From: Chaetoceros tenuissimus
Taxonomy: Eukaryota; Bacillariophyta; Thalassiosirophyceae; Chaetocerotales; Chaetocerotaceae
Direction: 5' to 3'
Assembly: GCA_021927905.1 (NCBI GenBank)
Contig: BLLK01000012.1
Location: 1-34,430, forward strand
DNA: 34,430 nt
Under the pieces are notes generated by a model that was not told the DNA's origin, ran no database searches, and worked only from the letters and a program-made list of their open reading frames with translations. The first letter of the stretch is position 1. Each line of letters starts with the position of its first letter. The translations under genes were made by a program, and so were the position numbers. Of this stretch, positions 19,803 to 28,624 are shown piece by piece.

Positions 19803-21176
19803 CTAACGTTTTGCGAAAAATACCGGAGCTCCACTTTTTACAATAATTGAAACCTGACATTCTTTAGGAGAAAGTTTGGATGTCAGTGCAAAAGGATAGT
19901 TATAAACATATCCTTCCTTCTGATGTTGACCATCCATTTTGAAAAAGTAAGGAATCTCAATCTTTTGACGTGGCCCCAAACATATATTCAAATCTCGTTT
20001 AGGACTCAATAGCTGAATATCTTTTGCATGTGCAAGCTGTAATTGAGTTGCAACATAATGGTCTCGTTGATTTGTAACAGTAGCAACTACTACCGCATCA
20101 GAGCCAAAACCTACTTCATCAGCTTGTGTCCCTAAACTTAAATCTAGAATTCTATCATCAATTTGCCTACTTTTTGGAACTAACTTTGTTGGTCCTACAA
20201 GAGTCTCCACTTCAATTGCATGAAGACCAAAATCTAAACCATGTGCATGGTACTCTACATCAAAAAACTCGGCATCTAACGATGTCGTTAGTTGTACATG
20301 TCCAGCAGTGATGTGTCCAAACGTTTTATAGGTGATATCAAATGGAATCCAACCAATGCCAGGAAAAAGCACCTCTGTCCAAGTATGTGGCACCCATCGC
20401 TCTTTAAATAAATTAGGTTCATCATTATATGCATATCCCGATGCAAATCTACATGGTATACCCAAGGATCGACTCAAACTGACAAACAAAGATGACAATT
20501 CATCACATTTCCCTCTTTTATCTGTAAGCACTTGTCCAGAAGTTTTGATAACTTCAGCAGTTGCACTCTCTAAACTATATTCAATATTATTGGATACCCA
20601 ATCCGCAATAATACAAACGACTCGATACAAATCATCTTGACCAGCAGCCAATGATCGAGCTAAATTTTTAATGTGTGTATCTTGCGCTGCAAAACGCTGA
20701 GGTCGGGTGTATTGATTCATATCTTGTGTTTTCATACCTCGCCCTATTGGAAATGGAACTTTTTGACGTACGGGTATGATTTCATTATTCGTTTCTACTA
20801 CGGAATTTATTCTAAATTCTGCATATGCCAATGGTCCAGGTTCATCCCATTGCATTTCTATTATATCATCAATGACTTTGGAACTAGTGTGTTGTGGACT
20901 AGGTGTCAGTTGGAACTGTTTGACTTTTTGATGAAAGGATTCTCTCGGAAACCAGGCCAAGGATGCAGATGCTGATGATATGTCGAATTCTTCTCCTATG
21001 GGGTGAATTTCAACTCCGCTTTTGACACTCAATGTTGCAACCATTGACCTGCAATCTAGAGGCGACTTTCCAGGACCTGTTGTTCCAGGTAGACTAGGAA
21101 GCGAAGACAGGGACAGAGCACTAGGAGTTGCAAACAATAGTCCTAGAATAGTATTTCTACTATGCATGGTGTTCAA
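19803..21176 (-). CDS. Secreted or organelle transglutaminase-like (papain-fold) protein
   Basis: This 457-residue protein has a transglutaminase-like core at about residues 165-290. The expected triad is visible: C224 in KRGKCDELSSLF, H264 in PHTWTEV and D280 in WIPFDIT. The domain belongs to the broad superfamily that includes cysteine proteases and peptide:N-glycanase relatives, so the reaction could be cross-linking, proteolysis or deamidation. The N-terminus (ILGLLFATPSALSLSSLP) looks like a signal peptide. Two beta-rich regions flank the core: residues 45-145, and 300-457 with the look of an immunoglobulin-like or arch domain. The gene lies head-to-tail with the GH10 gene, 299 bp upstream of it. 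A CRE palindrome sits 127 bp upstream of the ATG. A second in-frame ATG (MHSR) lies three codons in. Confidence 0.85.
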   Translation of the reverse strand: MNTMHSRNTILGLLFATPSALSLSSLPSLPGTTGPGKSPLDCRSMVATLSVKSGVEIHPIGEEFDISSASASLAWFPRESFHQKVKQFQLTPSPQHTSSKVIDDIIEMQWDEPGPLAYAEFRINSVVETNNEIIPVRQKVPFPIGRGMKTQDMNQYTRPQRFAAQDTHIKNLARSLAAGQDDLYRVVCIIADWVSNNIEYSLESATAEVIKTSGQVLTDKRGKCDELSSLFVSLSRSLGIPCRFASGYAYNDEPNLFKERWVPHTWTEVLFPGIGWIPFDITYKTFGHITAGHVQLTTSLDAEFFDVEYHAHGLDFGLHAIEVETLVGPTKLVPKSRQIDDRILDLSLGTQADEVGFGSDAVVVATVTNQRDHYVATQLQLAHAKDIQLLSPKRDLNICLGPRQKIEIPYFFKMDGQHQKEGYVYNYPFALTSKLSPKECQVSIIVKSGAPVFFAKR

Positions 21177-21755
21177 TTGCAGTTAATTGTGAGAAATAGC
21201 TTTTTGAGAAAATGATAGGTATGAGAAATAAATAGCGAGGAAGCAACGACGCATGAGTAGGAAAAATACCAATGATATCCTCAACATAGTGGTTAAAAGG
21301 CGTTATGACGTCATAAATTGTATATTCTCAACTACAATTTTGGAGTTCGCATTGTCATTTTTTCCGTTCGAGAACCTCAAATACAGCACAAAAACACAGA
21401 AATGTTCGATCTTGTATCTATCTTCAGTAGACTTTAAAATATATTGCAAAATCATGAATATTTGATACAACCAGCTACAGCTACAGCAATATTTTGTCAA
21501 TATGATCACGAGCAAAAGAGAATGTTTGAATCTCAGTTTTCCATCACTTTTATCATTATTTGTAGTCCTCTTCTCAGTGGTGCTTGCGCTAGATGTTTTT
21601 CAAAGAGCCTTAGTGATTATACGAATTTGTTACAATACGTTAATATTTTTCAACCTTTATGTTTCTATTATTCTATGACAGTACATTCTTTTGCTCTTTA
21701 TGTTCATTCGTTAATTGTTTTCTTTTTTTCAAAATAAACTTGGGGAGAATCTAAA
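21177..21755. other. Intergenic region with a CRE palindrome
   Basis: These 579 bp lie between the start of the transglutaminase-like gene and the end of the next minus-strand gene. They carry the palindrome at 21303-21316 and a short AGCTAC direct repeat near 21470-21482. No gene is seen; short frames on both strands are AT-rich noise. Confidence 0.5.
21303..21316. promoter_or_regulatory. CRE-like bZIP site (TTATGACGTCATAA)
   Basis: A perfect 14-bp palindrome centred on TGACGTCA, 127 bp upstream of the ATG at 21176. TGACGT-type elements bind bZIP factors and in Phaeodactylum are known as CO2/cAMP-responsive elements of carbonic anhydrase promoters. Function here is inferred from the sequence alone. 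Confidence 0.5.
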
Positions 21756-23289
21756 TCACCATTCCTCAAGTAAAGCGGCACAGTCTCCTAGTGTAGATGC
21801 ACCACTTACCAAGCTTTCTGACAACTCATTGACTGTACTCTTATTGTTTCGGAGTAAGATATCAGCCTCTGCATAAGCCCATTGTAACAAATCTTCAATT
21901 TCTTTCTCTGCGACTGCATCACCTTCATTGAGTCTCAAGATATCATTCACTTCTTGCGTAGCGCCAAAAACTCCTGCCTTTTCTTTCAATCTCATTAAGA
22001 AACCTTTTGCTTCTCGAGGATCCGATGAAATCAATTGTGGGTGTAAACTATCTTCATAGGCAACTGGTGCCATCAACCAAATCAACATTTTCAAGACACC
22101 CGATTCAGATAGCAATGAGTCTAGAACAACGTCAGACTTTTGTTCATTCTTGTTGGATTCAAAAACAAGGATTGCCGCTTCTAACGCATTAGCTCTGAAT
22201 CCAAAACATGGGAGACCAAGACTGTATGCAGCATAAAATGCTGCAGCTTCACATTGACACTCCCTTTCCGTATCAACACTCCATAATCTAGTCAATCCCC
22301 TCACTACATTGCCAGTAATTGCTCCTGAACCTATACCCAATGGCATACTAGACTTTTCTATACCTTTTGCATCCTTGACTGCATCAGGAAGCTTTTCCTT
22401 ATTCATTTGAATCACAAATGAAACCCCACCTTGAATCACATCAAAGAAATTATCTATAATCCCAAGTCCAACAATAAAGTACAGAATAATCGAAGTTATT
22501 GGTGTCAAATTATCCAAACCAATTCCATTTCCAATCCCTTGTAATAATAGACATGCGCCAACAACAATCAATGTAGTCAATGCAGACGATACTTCTTCTA
22601 CTCGATTATCTTTGGGAACAGCTGCAAGCTTTTCAAGACGTTGTGCTCTAGCTGCATCTGATGATGGTACGAATGTAATATCTGCTTGTCTCGATCCATA
22701 AAAGGAAATGACTCCATTTTTCGCTAATAAAGATAATACAGTTGCCATAGCTTTGGCATCTTGTGTCGATCCAGCAGCCTAGTATATAGAAATGTCATTA
22801 GCTATTTGCATAGGATACAGATGCATAAATAATGCTATTGCAGCAAGTACTTACATCTATCAAAGCCATCAAACTTCTAGCACTAGCTTTGACACGTCTC
22901 TGATTCATTTCCCCTAAAAGTCGAATTGGATCCTTCAATTTCTCCAATGCCAAATCGGACGGAGTCAAAGTAGCCTCTTTGCCAATTTGTTCTGGATCAA
23001 CTTGTATTTTCCCATCGAGGATTTTACTACATAGTCCAGTAAGCACAGCATCGTATTTATCATCTTCATTGAGTGCATCGAAAGCAGATGCTAGAAGTGA
23101 TGCTCTATCGTTGTCAAATGCATCTTTTAATACTATGCCTTCTGTATTTGCATCCGTTTGAGATGATGCTAGGTGCGTACTTGTTTCATGTTGATGTTTT
23201 GTAGCATAGGTTGCAGATGGGACGGTGAAACTTTGCGCCCCTTGTAGAAGAAGCGATGAAAGAATTAACTTATTCATGGTTAGATTCAT
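21756..23289 (-). CDS. Plastid-targeted membrane protein of unknown function
   Basis: Exons 22855-23289 and 21756-22778 join to 485 residues. The N-terminus has a signal peptide (KLILSSLLLQGAQSFTVPSA) whose SFTVP resembles the plastid import motif. The mature part begins with a mainly helical soluble region. Two membrane segments follow, near residues 198-220 (LTTLIVVGACLLLQGIGNGIG) and 226-245 (SIILYFIVGLGIIDNFF). The C-terminal 230 residues are soluble, with EREC-x-CEAAAFYAAYSLG-like helices. I do not recognise the family with confidence; a thylakoid or envelope protein conserved in photosynthetic stramenopiles is plausible. A second ATG (MNKL) four codons in could be the true start. Confidence 0.8.
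22779..22854 (-). other. Intron (76 nt) in the plastid membrane protein gene
   Basis: The donor is ATAGAT|GTAAGT and the acceptor TATACTAG|GCTGCT on the minus strand. Removal joins LMALID to AAGSTQDAKAMATVLS in phase 0. Without splicing the upstream frame ends at 22798. Confidence 0.88.
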
Positions 23290-23636
23290 TGTTGCATACG
23301 TGCCAGCTTTTCAATTTTACATTACTTCCAACTTTGTGTTCATGCAAATTCAAACGAAGAAGTTCAACAAGCTGTTTTTTCTATTCGTTTGACTGATGAT
23401 GACATCAACATGAAATTCAAAATTTTGACCTACAGACCCGGATACTTTATTTCGCGCAATTTTCATAGCTTCCTTCTGGACCACCGAAATGCCCATCATC
23501 TTTCTTGAACAAACATTTCTATGAATGTACTCGTACTTAGGTTAGTTACTCCATAGGTAGAGTACATCTATTGAAAGAAGTAGAATAAGATATAAGTGCA
23601 CCTACATATTCTTATATCAATAGTCAACACTGCATC
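23290..23636. promoter_or_regulatory. Divergent promoter region
   Basis: These 347 bp separate the minus-strand plastid protein start (23289) and the plus-strand RNA-binding protein start (23637). Both promoters must be here. No clear TATA box or palindrome was identified. Confidence 0.45.
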
Positions 23637-26153
23637 ATGTCAAAGGTTGCAAACTTTAAAAAGAATACAGCCAACACTGTATTCTTTCGATATTCACCAG
23701 CAGACATCTCCATCACTCGAAAACTATTCGAGTCCTTCTTTTCAGACATTGGACCAGTCAAGAAATGTTCTCTCATCCGTCAACAAAGAAGTCAAGCAGA
23801 AACTAATCAACGTGCTGCAAAGGGATATGGATTCTGTAAATTCACTTTGGACGAGGATGCAATCTCTGCAGCTAAGGAGTTGAATGAAACTGAAATGGAT
23901 TGGGAATATGGACAGAAAATTAAAGTATGGGTAGAACTTGCAGATGCTGCTTCTGCTGCTAAAAAGGAAGAAGAGAAAAAGAAGGAACAAAATGTTCCAG
24001 AAGGTTTGCCTACAGAAGCTGCAACGGAAACATCGGCGGAATTATTGGCGTTGCAGGCGAAAAAGAGGACTGCGCGTGTGATTCTTCGTAATCTTTCCTT
24101 TTATGCTACAGAACATAATATTCGTCAAATTATGGAAGAAAAGTTTGGAGAGGTTTTGGATATTAATCTACCACTTGTTCCTTCAAAAGGAAATGAAGGT
24201 GGAAAGACGAAAAAGCCGCAACATCGCGGTTTTGCATTTGTGACTTTTTCCAAACCTAGTTCAGCGCAAAAGGCAGTTGATGCATGTGCTAGTGATGAAC
24301 AGATTCTTATTAAAAAGAGACCCGTTGCTATTGATTTTAGTGTATCAAAATTTCAACACAAGAGATTGAAAGAAGAAGAAGAAGCGAATGAAGATAATGA
24401 TGATGCTAGCGATTCTGGGTCTGATAGTGATAGTTCTTCTGGATCTGATAGTGATGATAATAGTGATTCTTCTAGCGATGAAGATAGCGATGACGACTCT
24501 GTTTCAACTGCTGAAAGTGATGAAGAGATGGAAGATGCTCATGAGAAAAATATTCCACAAGACTCTCACAAGAATTCGCTGTTTTTGCGTAATCTTCCAT
24601 TTGACACAACAAGACACGATCTTTTCACTCTATTTGCACAGTATGGACATATTGCAGGAATCTTCCTTGTAAAAGATAGAGATACGGGTATTGGAAAGGG
24701 CACTGCATTTGTGAGATTTAGTAAAGAAGGAGGATGTATGAGAGCTCTTCAAGCTGCAAATTCTGGAGATTCCTTTGAAAGTGGTAAAAAGATGCTAGGT
24801 GAAAACTCCATTGGAGGGGGACTATATCTCAAGGGCAGAAGAATATTTGTAGACTTGGCTGTTGATAAGGGAACTGCAGACACACTCAAGGTAGAACGCG
24901 ATGAAGATGGGAAGCCAATCGATAAAAAGATTGGTAAAGATAAGAGAAATTTGTATCTCAAGGGCGAAGGGCGTGTTGAAAATAATGAAGGAACCGAAAG
25001 TAACGATCCAGATGCATGGGAGAATTTGCCTGAAAGCGATCAACAGAAGCGTGGGAGAGCGCATCAAGAGAAATCTACCAAATTGAGATCGCCTCTATTT
25101 TTTATTAATCCTTTCCGTCTCTCTGTCAGAAACTTAGCAAAACATATTGACGAGGTTGAATTTAAGAATCTCATGGTGAGAGGAATCAAAAATGGACTCA
25201 AGAAGGAATTGGTTACAAAAGATGATGTGATTGCTCATTGGAGAGCAAGTGGAGAGATGGATACCAGAGCTATATTGCAAAAAATTGCAGAAGCCGAAAA
25301 AGAAGGTAATCTTATTCCAGACTTTGATGAGAAGCATATCAAGCACTACATTCCATCAGTCTTTATCGATCGTAACTTTGATGTAGGTATGAAAGAAGCA
25401 GGAAAAGGCAAAGGCGAAAAGTTCGTTGCACCATCGAGGGGATTCGGATTCGCTGAGTTTACAGAACACGCTCATGCAATTGCTTGTCTTCGTGAATTGA
25501 ATAATAACACAGAATACTCTGTTGAATTTGTGTCTGGAGGAAAGCGAGCATTGGAAATGAAGAAGCAACGATCAAAGAAAAAGAAGAAAAGCAAGAAGAT
25601 TGATCCAAATGCTGACATGTCTGAAGGTCCATCTGGTTCAGATTTTGTCGGTGACGATGGTAAAGTACGCATTCCTCGTCTTATCGTAGAATTTACAGTG
25701 GAGAACAAGGCCAAGGCACGGAAACAAGCAGAAAATAAGGCAAAACAACTAGAAAATGCCCAGAAACAAAAGATAGCTGCAAAGGCTGCAGGTACAGCCG
25801 AGGACAAACCAAAGAAAAAATCAAAAGGGCGTGGTGCTAAGCAAAGAGAGAGAAAGCGTAAGATGAGAGCTGAGGGGCTCTTGGACGATAATGGAAATAA
25901 GATTGAGCCTGAGCAAAATACCAATAAAAAACAGAAACAGTCAGAAGAACCTGTCGAAAGTAAGCCATCGACAAAGAAGAAGGCTGTGAAACCAAAGAAG
26001 AAACCAAAGAAGGTCGATAAGGAAGAAAAGAAATTTGAGGATATGGTGCAATCTTATAAGAATACTTTTGCAGGTATCTCCGAAAAGACTGAGATAAAGG
26101 AACCCGAAAATCCAAGGAAAGATATTTCCAAGAAACGATGGTTTGAGGAGTAA
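23637..26153 (+). CDS. RBM28/Nop4-like nucleolar protein with four RRMs
   Basis: This 838-residue protein has four RNA recognition motifs. They lie near residues 10-105 (TVFFRYSP, GYGFCKF), 144-235 (ARVILRNLSF, HRGFAFVTF), 311-400 (NSLFLRNLPF, GTAFVRF) and 486-610 (FFINPFRLSVRNL, SRGFGFAEF). A very acidic Ser/Asp linker (about 246-301) separates RRM2 and RRM3. The last 200 residues are Lys-rich with nucleolar-type signals and end in KKRWFEE, a tail I associate with this family. Four spread RRMs with an acidic linker and basic tail match RBM28 in animals and plants and Nop4 in yeast, which act in 60S ribosomal subunit assembly and pre-rRNA processing. The gene is single-exon and complete. The ATG at 23637 follows a typical AT-rich leader. 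Confidence 0.9.
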   Translation: MSKVANFKKNTANTVFFRYSPADISITRKLFESFFSDIGPVKKCSLIRQQRSQAETNQRAAKGYGFCKFTLDEDAISAAKELNETEMDWEYGQKIKVWVELADAASAAKKEEEKKKEQNVPEGLPTEAATETSAELLALQAKKRTARVILRNLSFYATEHNIRQIMEEKFGEVLDINLPLVPSKGNEGGKTKKPQHRGFAFVTFSKPSSAQKAVDACASDEQILIKKRPVAIDFSVSKFQHKRLKEEEEANEDNDDASDSGSDSDSSSGSDSDDNSDSSSDEDSDDDSVSTAESDEEMEDAHEKNIPQDSHKNSLFLRNLPFDTTRHDLFTLFAQYGHIAGIFLVKDRDTGIGKGTAFVRFSKEGGCMRALQAANSGDSFESGKKMLGENSIGGGLYLKGRRIFVDLAVDKGTADTLKVERDEDGKPIDKKIGKDKRNLYLKGEGRVENNEGTESNDPDAWENLPESDQQKRGRAHQEKSTKLRSPLFFINPFRLSVRNLAKHIDEVEFKNLMVRGIKNGLKKELVTKDDVIAHWRASGEMDTRAILQKIAEAEKEGNLIPDFDEKHIKHYIPSVFIDRNFDVGMKEAGKGKGEKFVAPSRGFGFAEFTEHAHAIACLRELNNNTEYSVEFVSGGKRALEMKKQRSKKKKKSKKIDPNADMSEGPSGSDFVGDDGKVRIPRLIVEFTVENKAKARKQAENKAKQLENAQKQKIAAKAAGTAEDKPKKKSKGRGAKQRERKRKMRAEGLLDDNGNKIEPEQNTNKKQKQSEEPVESKPSTKKKAVKPKKKPKKVDKEEKKFEDMVQSYKNTFAGISEKTEIKEPENPRKDISKKRWFEE

Positions 26154-26420
26154 ACATATAACTCGTTGTTGGAATTCTAGTAATTTTTAAATCGTGATGT
26201 TATGTATTTGTCTTGAAAACTAGATTCCATGGGTAATATGGTTCCTTTTCTTCTGCTTTTACGTACTTAACTTGCCCAGCTCGTACGTCAGTTATTTTAG
26301 CCACATGTGTCAAATCTGGAACCAAGCCGCCATCTCAAACGAAACAGAAAACAACAGAATTGATGAGCAGTCTCAACAAACACTTCTTCTCATAAAGCTT
26401 TAAGTAAAGCACTATTGAGG

Positions 26421-27002
26421 ATGAAGTTTACAATTCTCAGGCTCATTGCAGGCTCACCTGCATCGCGCTCCCCCCTTGCTGCTAGCAGTGAGGATGAAAA
26501 GTCAAGCTCTCCAGAGAGCCCTCCGGCTCAAGGATTGCTTGCAAGGTATCTCCCTTCTGTATTCTCATTCAGAAGGAGTTCCGACTCCGATGTCGACTGT
26601 GCTGATAGCACCTCGGCTTCTGGAAGCACGGAAGGAACCGACGGATGTACCAACACTGGTGGAAATGCTACTGCTGAACGCAGAGCTTCTTCCAGAGCAT
26701 CCAACCGTCCTTCCTCCCGGTCTGTGAGATTTACACTCCCTAAAAAAGGTGAGCACCGTGAATTTCCAAAAGCAGAACCGGGCGTTGCCGATACTCGCTG
26801 GTGGCTGGATGAATCTCTTGGAGATCTTCCGAAGAAATCAGCTGAGATGAGTCCACCCTCCCGTGGAATCATCAAGAAGGCAACTAGTTCGTCTTGTAGA
26901 GAACCACTCGGATCTGGCTACTTCATTGTAGGCGGTCGCATTCGTCGGTACTCTCATCGCTTGCAACAGAAGGCTCTGAAGGAAGCTTCTAAGTCTATCT
27001 AG
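26421..27002 (+). CDS. Small disordered protein with possible PP1-docking motif
   Basis: This 193-residue protein is rich in Ser, Arg and Pro and looks mostly disordered. A hydrophobic start (MKFTILRLIAG) is too short and too basic to be a clear signal peptide. Residues 100-104 (RSVRF) fit the RVxF docking motif of protein phosphatase 1 partners, and RWWLDESLGD follows near residue 127. I do not recognise the family. Local base composition is more GC-rich than in the neighbours. GTAAGT directly follows the stop codon (TAG|GTAAGT), so the true message could be spliced in its 3' part or have a different end. The ATG at 26421 is the first good start. Confidence 0.55.
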   Translation: MKFTILRLIAGSPASRSPLAASSEDEKSSSPESPPAQGLLARYLPSVFSFRRSSDSDVDCADSTSASGSTEGTDGCTNTGGNATAERRASSRASNRPSSRSVRFTLPKKGEHREFPKAEPGVADTRWWLDESLGDLPKKSAEMSPPSRGIIKKATSSSCREPLGSGYFIVGGRIRRYSHRLQQKALKEASKSI

Positions 27003-27145
27003 GTAAGTAAAATGAAATGAAGTTGTGTCGTCTTGTTGATGAAAGATGATGAAAGAAGATGCATTAGTTTCTGTTGGAGAACAAGACTCATTTGACATCA
27101 GATTTGACACCAAATACAACGTTTACTTACCGACAATGCATATAC

Positions 27146-27738
27146 TCACTCTTCCTTCCTTTTCTTTCTACAATAGGCATGTGATAGCGAACTGCATCTC
27201 TCTTCAACCTTTGTGTAGAGGGGGGAGGCTTTAGATACAGGATATTTGTTCGTTGAGAAAATTGAACCATTGATGAAACCACGCAACAGGTCGTTAAGGA
27301 ATCCATGTACTAACAAAGGATCGTCCTCTGGACGGTTGTACATGACCCATCTCTGGACGCCAAAGGAGATTGGGGTTGATTCATCCTTAGCAACCCAGGC
27401 CTGGCCTGTTCGTCCCCTTCCATTACTTGTAGTGGAAACAGCAATGAATTTATTCATTGTCTGAAGCAGCTCGACTTTCACTTACCCAACCTGGGAACAA
27501 GTTGATTCGCCAGAAATGGTAGTTGAGAGGTGTTTGGGGTTCACTAAGTAGCAATGCGTAAGCGATTGTTGTAGGTTCATCTTTTCTTTTTTCTCTGGCA
27601 AAAACGAAATACATCTGTCCTGTATCTAAGCTCAATCTCACCATTGGATTGGGTTGTGTGACTTGTCCACGGCTTCTCTCGCTCCAACTTGTTCAAGGCC
27701 TTCACGTGGCTTGGAGTGTCAGTAGGAAGTTGATTCAT
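27146..27738 (-). pseudogene. Fragmented unknown gene, two frame changes
   Basis: Three minus-strand pieces read as protein. The first starts at the ATG at 27738 (MNQLPTDTPSHVKALNKLER). The second holds TGQMYFVFAREK and LNYHFWRINLFPGW. The third holds FIAVSTTSNGRGRTG and FGVQRWVMYNRPEDD, ending at 27146. The frame changes near 27626-27641 and 27461-27485. At both points a GT...AG gap (16 nt and 25 nt) would restore the frame, but these are far shorter than the other introns here. Simple indels, so a decayed gene, are the likelier cause. I do not recognise the family. Confidence 0.4.
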
Positions 27739-28104
27739 TTGTTTGGATCTTTGGGTTGTTGTGATAGCCCTGACTTCTGAAGCTAACGTTGAACAAATAC
27801 TTTCTTTTCAAATCGTAAGCATGGTCCCTTTACATACTCGGTGAGTGCATTTGTGTGTAGATTTTGTTTTTGTCTATCTTACTAACTTGATGTTACCTTT
27901 TTCATTCAAAGTACATTGCAATCGTATTGTTCGCATGCACAGTTTCTTATCCAAGTTCGATGTTGCCCATGGAGGAGCGATTCTCGAGTTTCATCCTCAT
28001 AATCATGGATCAAATGCTTTCTCATCTGTTTTGACGAACATATTCTATTGCGTACATAGAATACTAGGTTGTTTACTTTCGTCTTTCGCAGGCAAATCAC
28101 TTAC

Positions 28105-28400
28105 TTCACGAGGATCCATCCTTTGCTTGTGCTATCCTCATATGATTCCATATTTAAGGACTTGCTATGATTATCTTTCACCAGAGGTGATCGATCACAA
28201 AAGTAAATGAAAGTAGCCCCTAATGCTTGTAACCATTCATCGTCAAGTCCAGAAATAGATTGCATTGTATCATGGAAACTTCTGTGTAGCTTTATCGCCT
28301 TTTTCGATAATATACTGAATATATTGGCTCAAACTGCGAGTCATAAACCATGAAACAGGAAAACTTCTGATTCTTTGTGATTTATTGTACTGGGCAGAGT
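28105..28400 (-). pseudogene. Protein-like fragments of an unknown gene
   Basis: On the minus strand, SWFMTRSLSQYIQYIIEKGD reads in one frame (about 28375-28290). After a one-base shift near 28284 a second frame continues with SISGLDDEWLQALGATFIYF to a donor-like GTGAA|GTAAGT at 28105. The amino-acid pattern is protein-like, and the opposite-strand frame is less convincing. It may belong to the same ancestral gene as the fragments at 27146-27738. No function can be assigned. Confidence 0.35.
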
Positions 28401-28624
28401 TGTAAAGACATCTTTCGTTGTTGTGATAGTGATCTCTCGCTGGCCAAGACTACAGCCAATACCTTTCCTCATATAGGTTCTTCTCGCTAAGGAAGTTTCA
28501 ATACAACAACAAGGTCTAGATCGTTTCCAAGTCCTCCTCTTTCTGTCCTTCCACAGTGGTCAAAATTTAGAAGATAGATAGATTAATATACTTGAAAGCT
28601 CTTGCTGAATTGAATACTATACAT

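Noticed and set aside
25472-26157. Minus-strand frames opposite the RBM28-like gene
   Set aside because: They are shadows of its Lys-rich tail, giving Phe/Leu/Ser-rich translations.
26415-26420. Upstream TTG start for the small protein at 26421
   Set aside because: A eukaryotic gene is expected to use ATG; the ATG at 26421 is two codons downstream.
27845-28210. 121-codon plus-strand frame
   Set aside because: It overlaps more protein-like minus-strand fragments and contains leader-like AT-rich sequence; no family resemblance.
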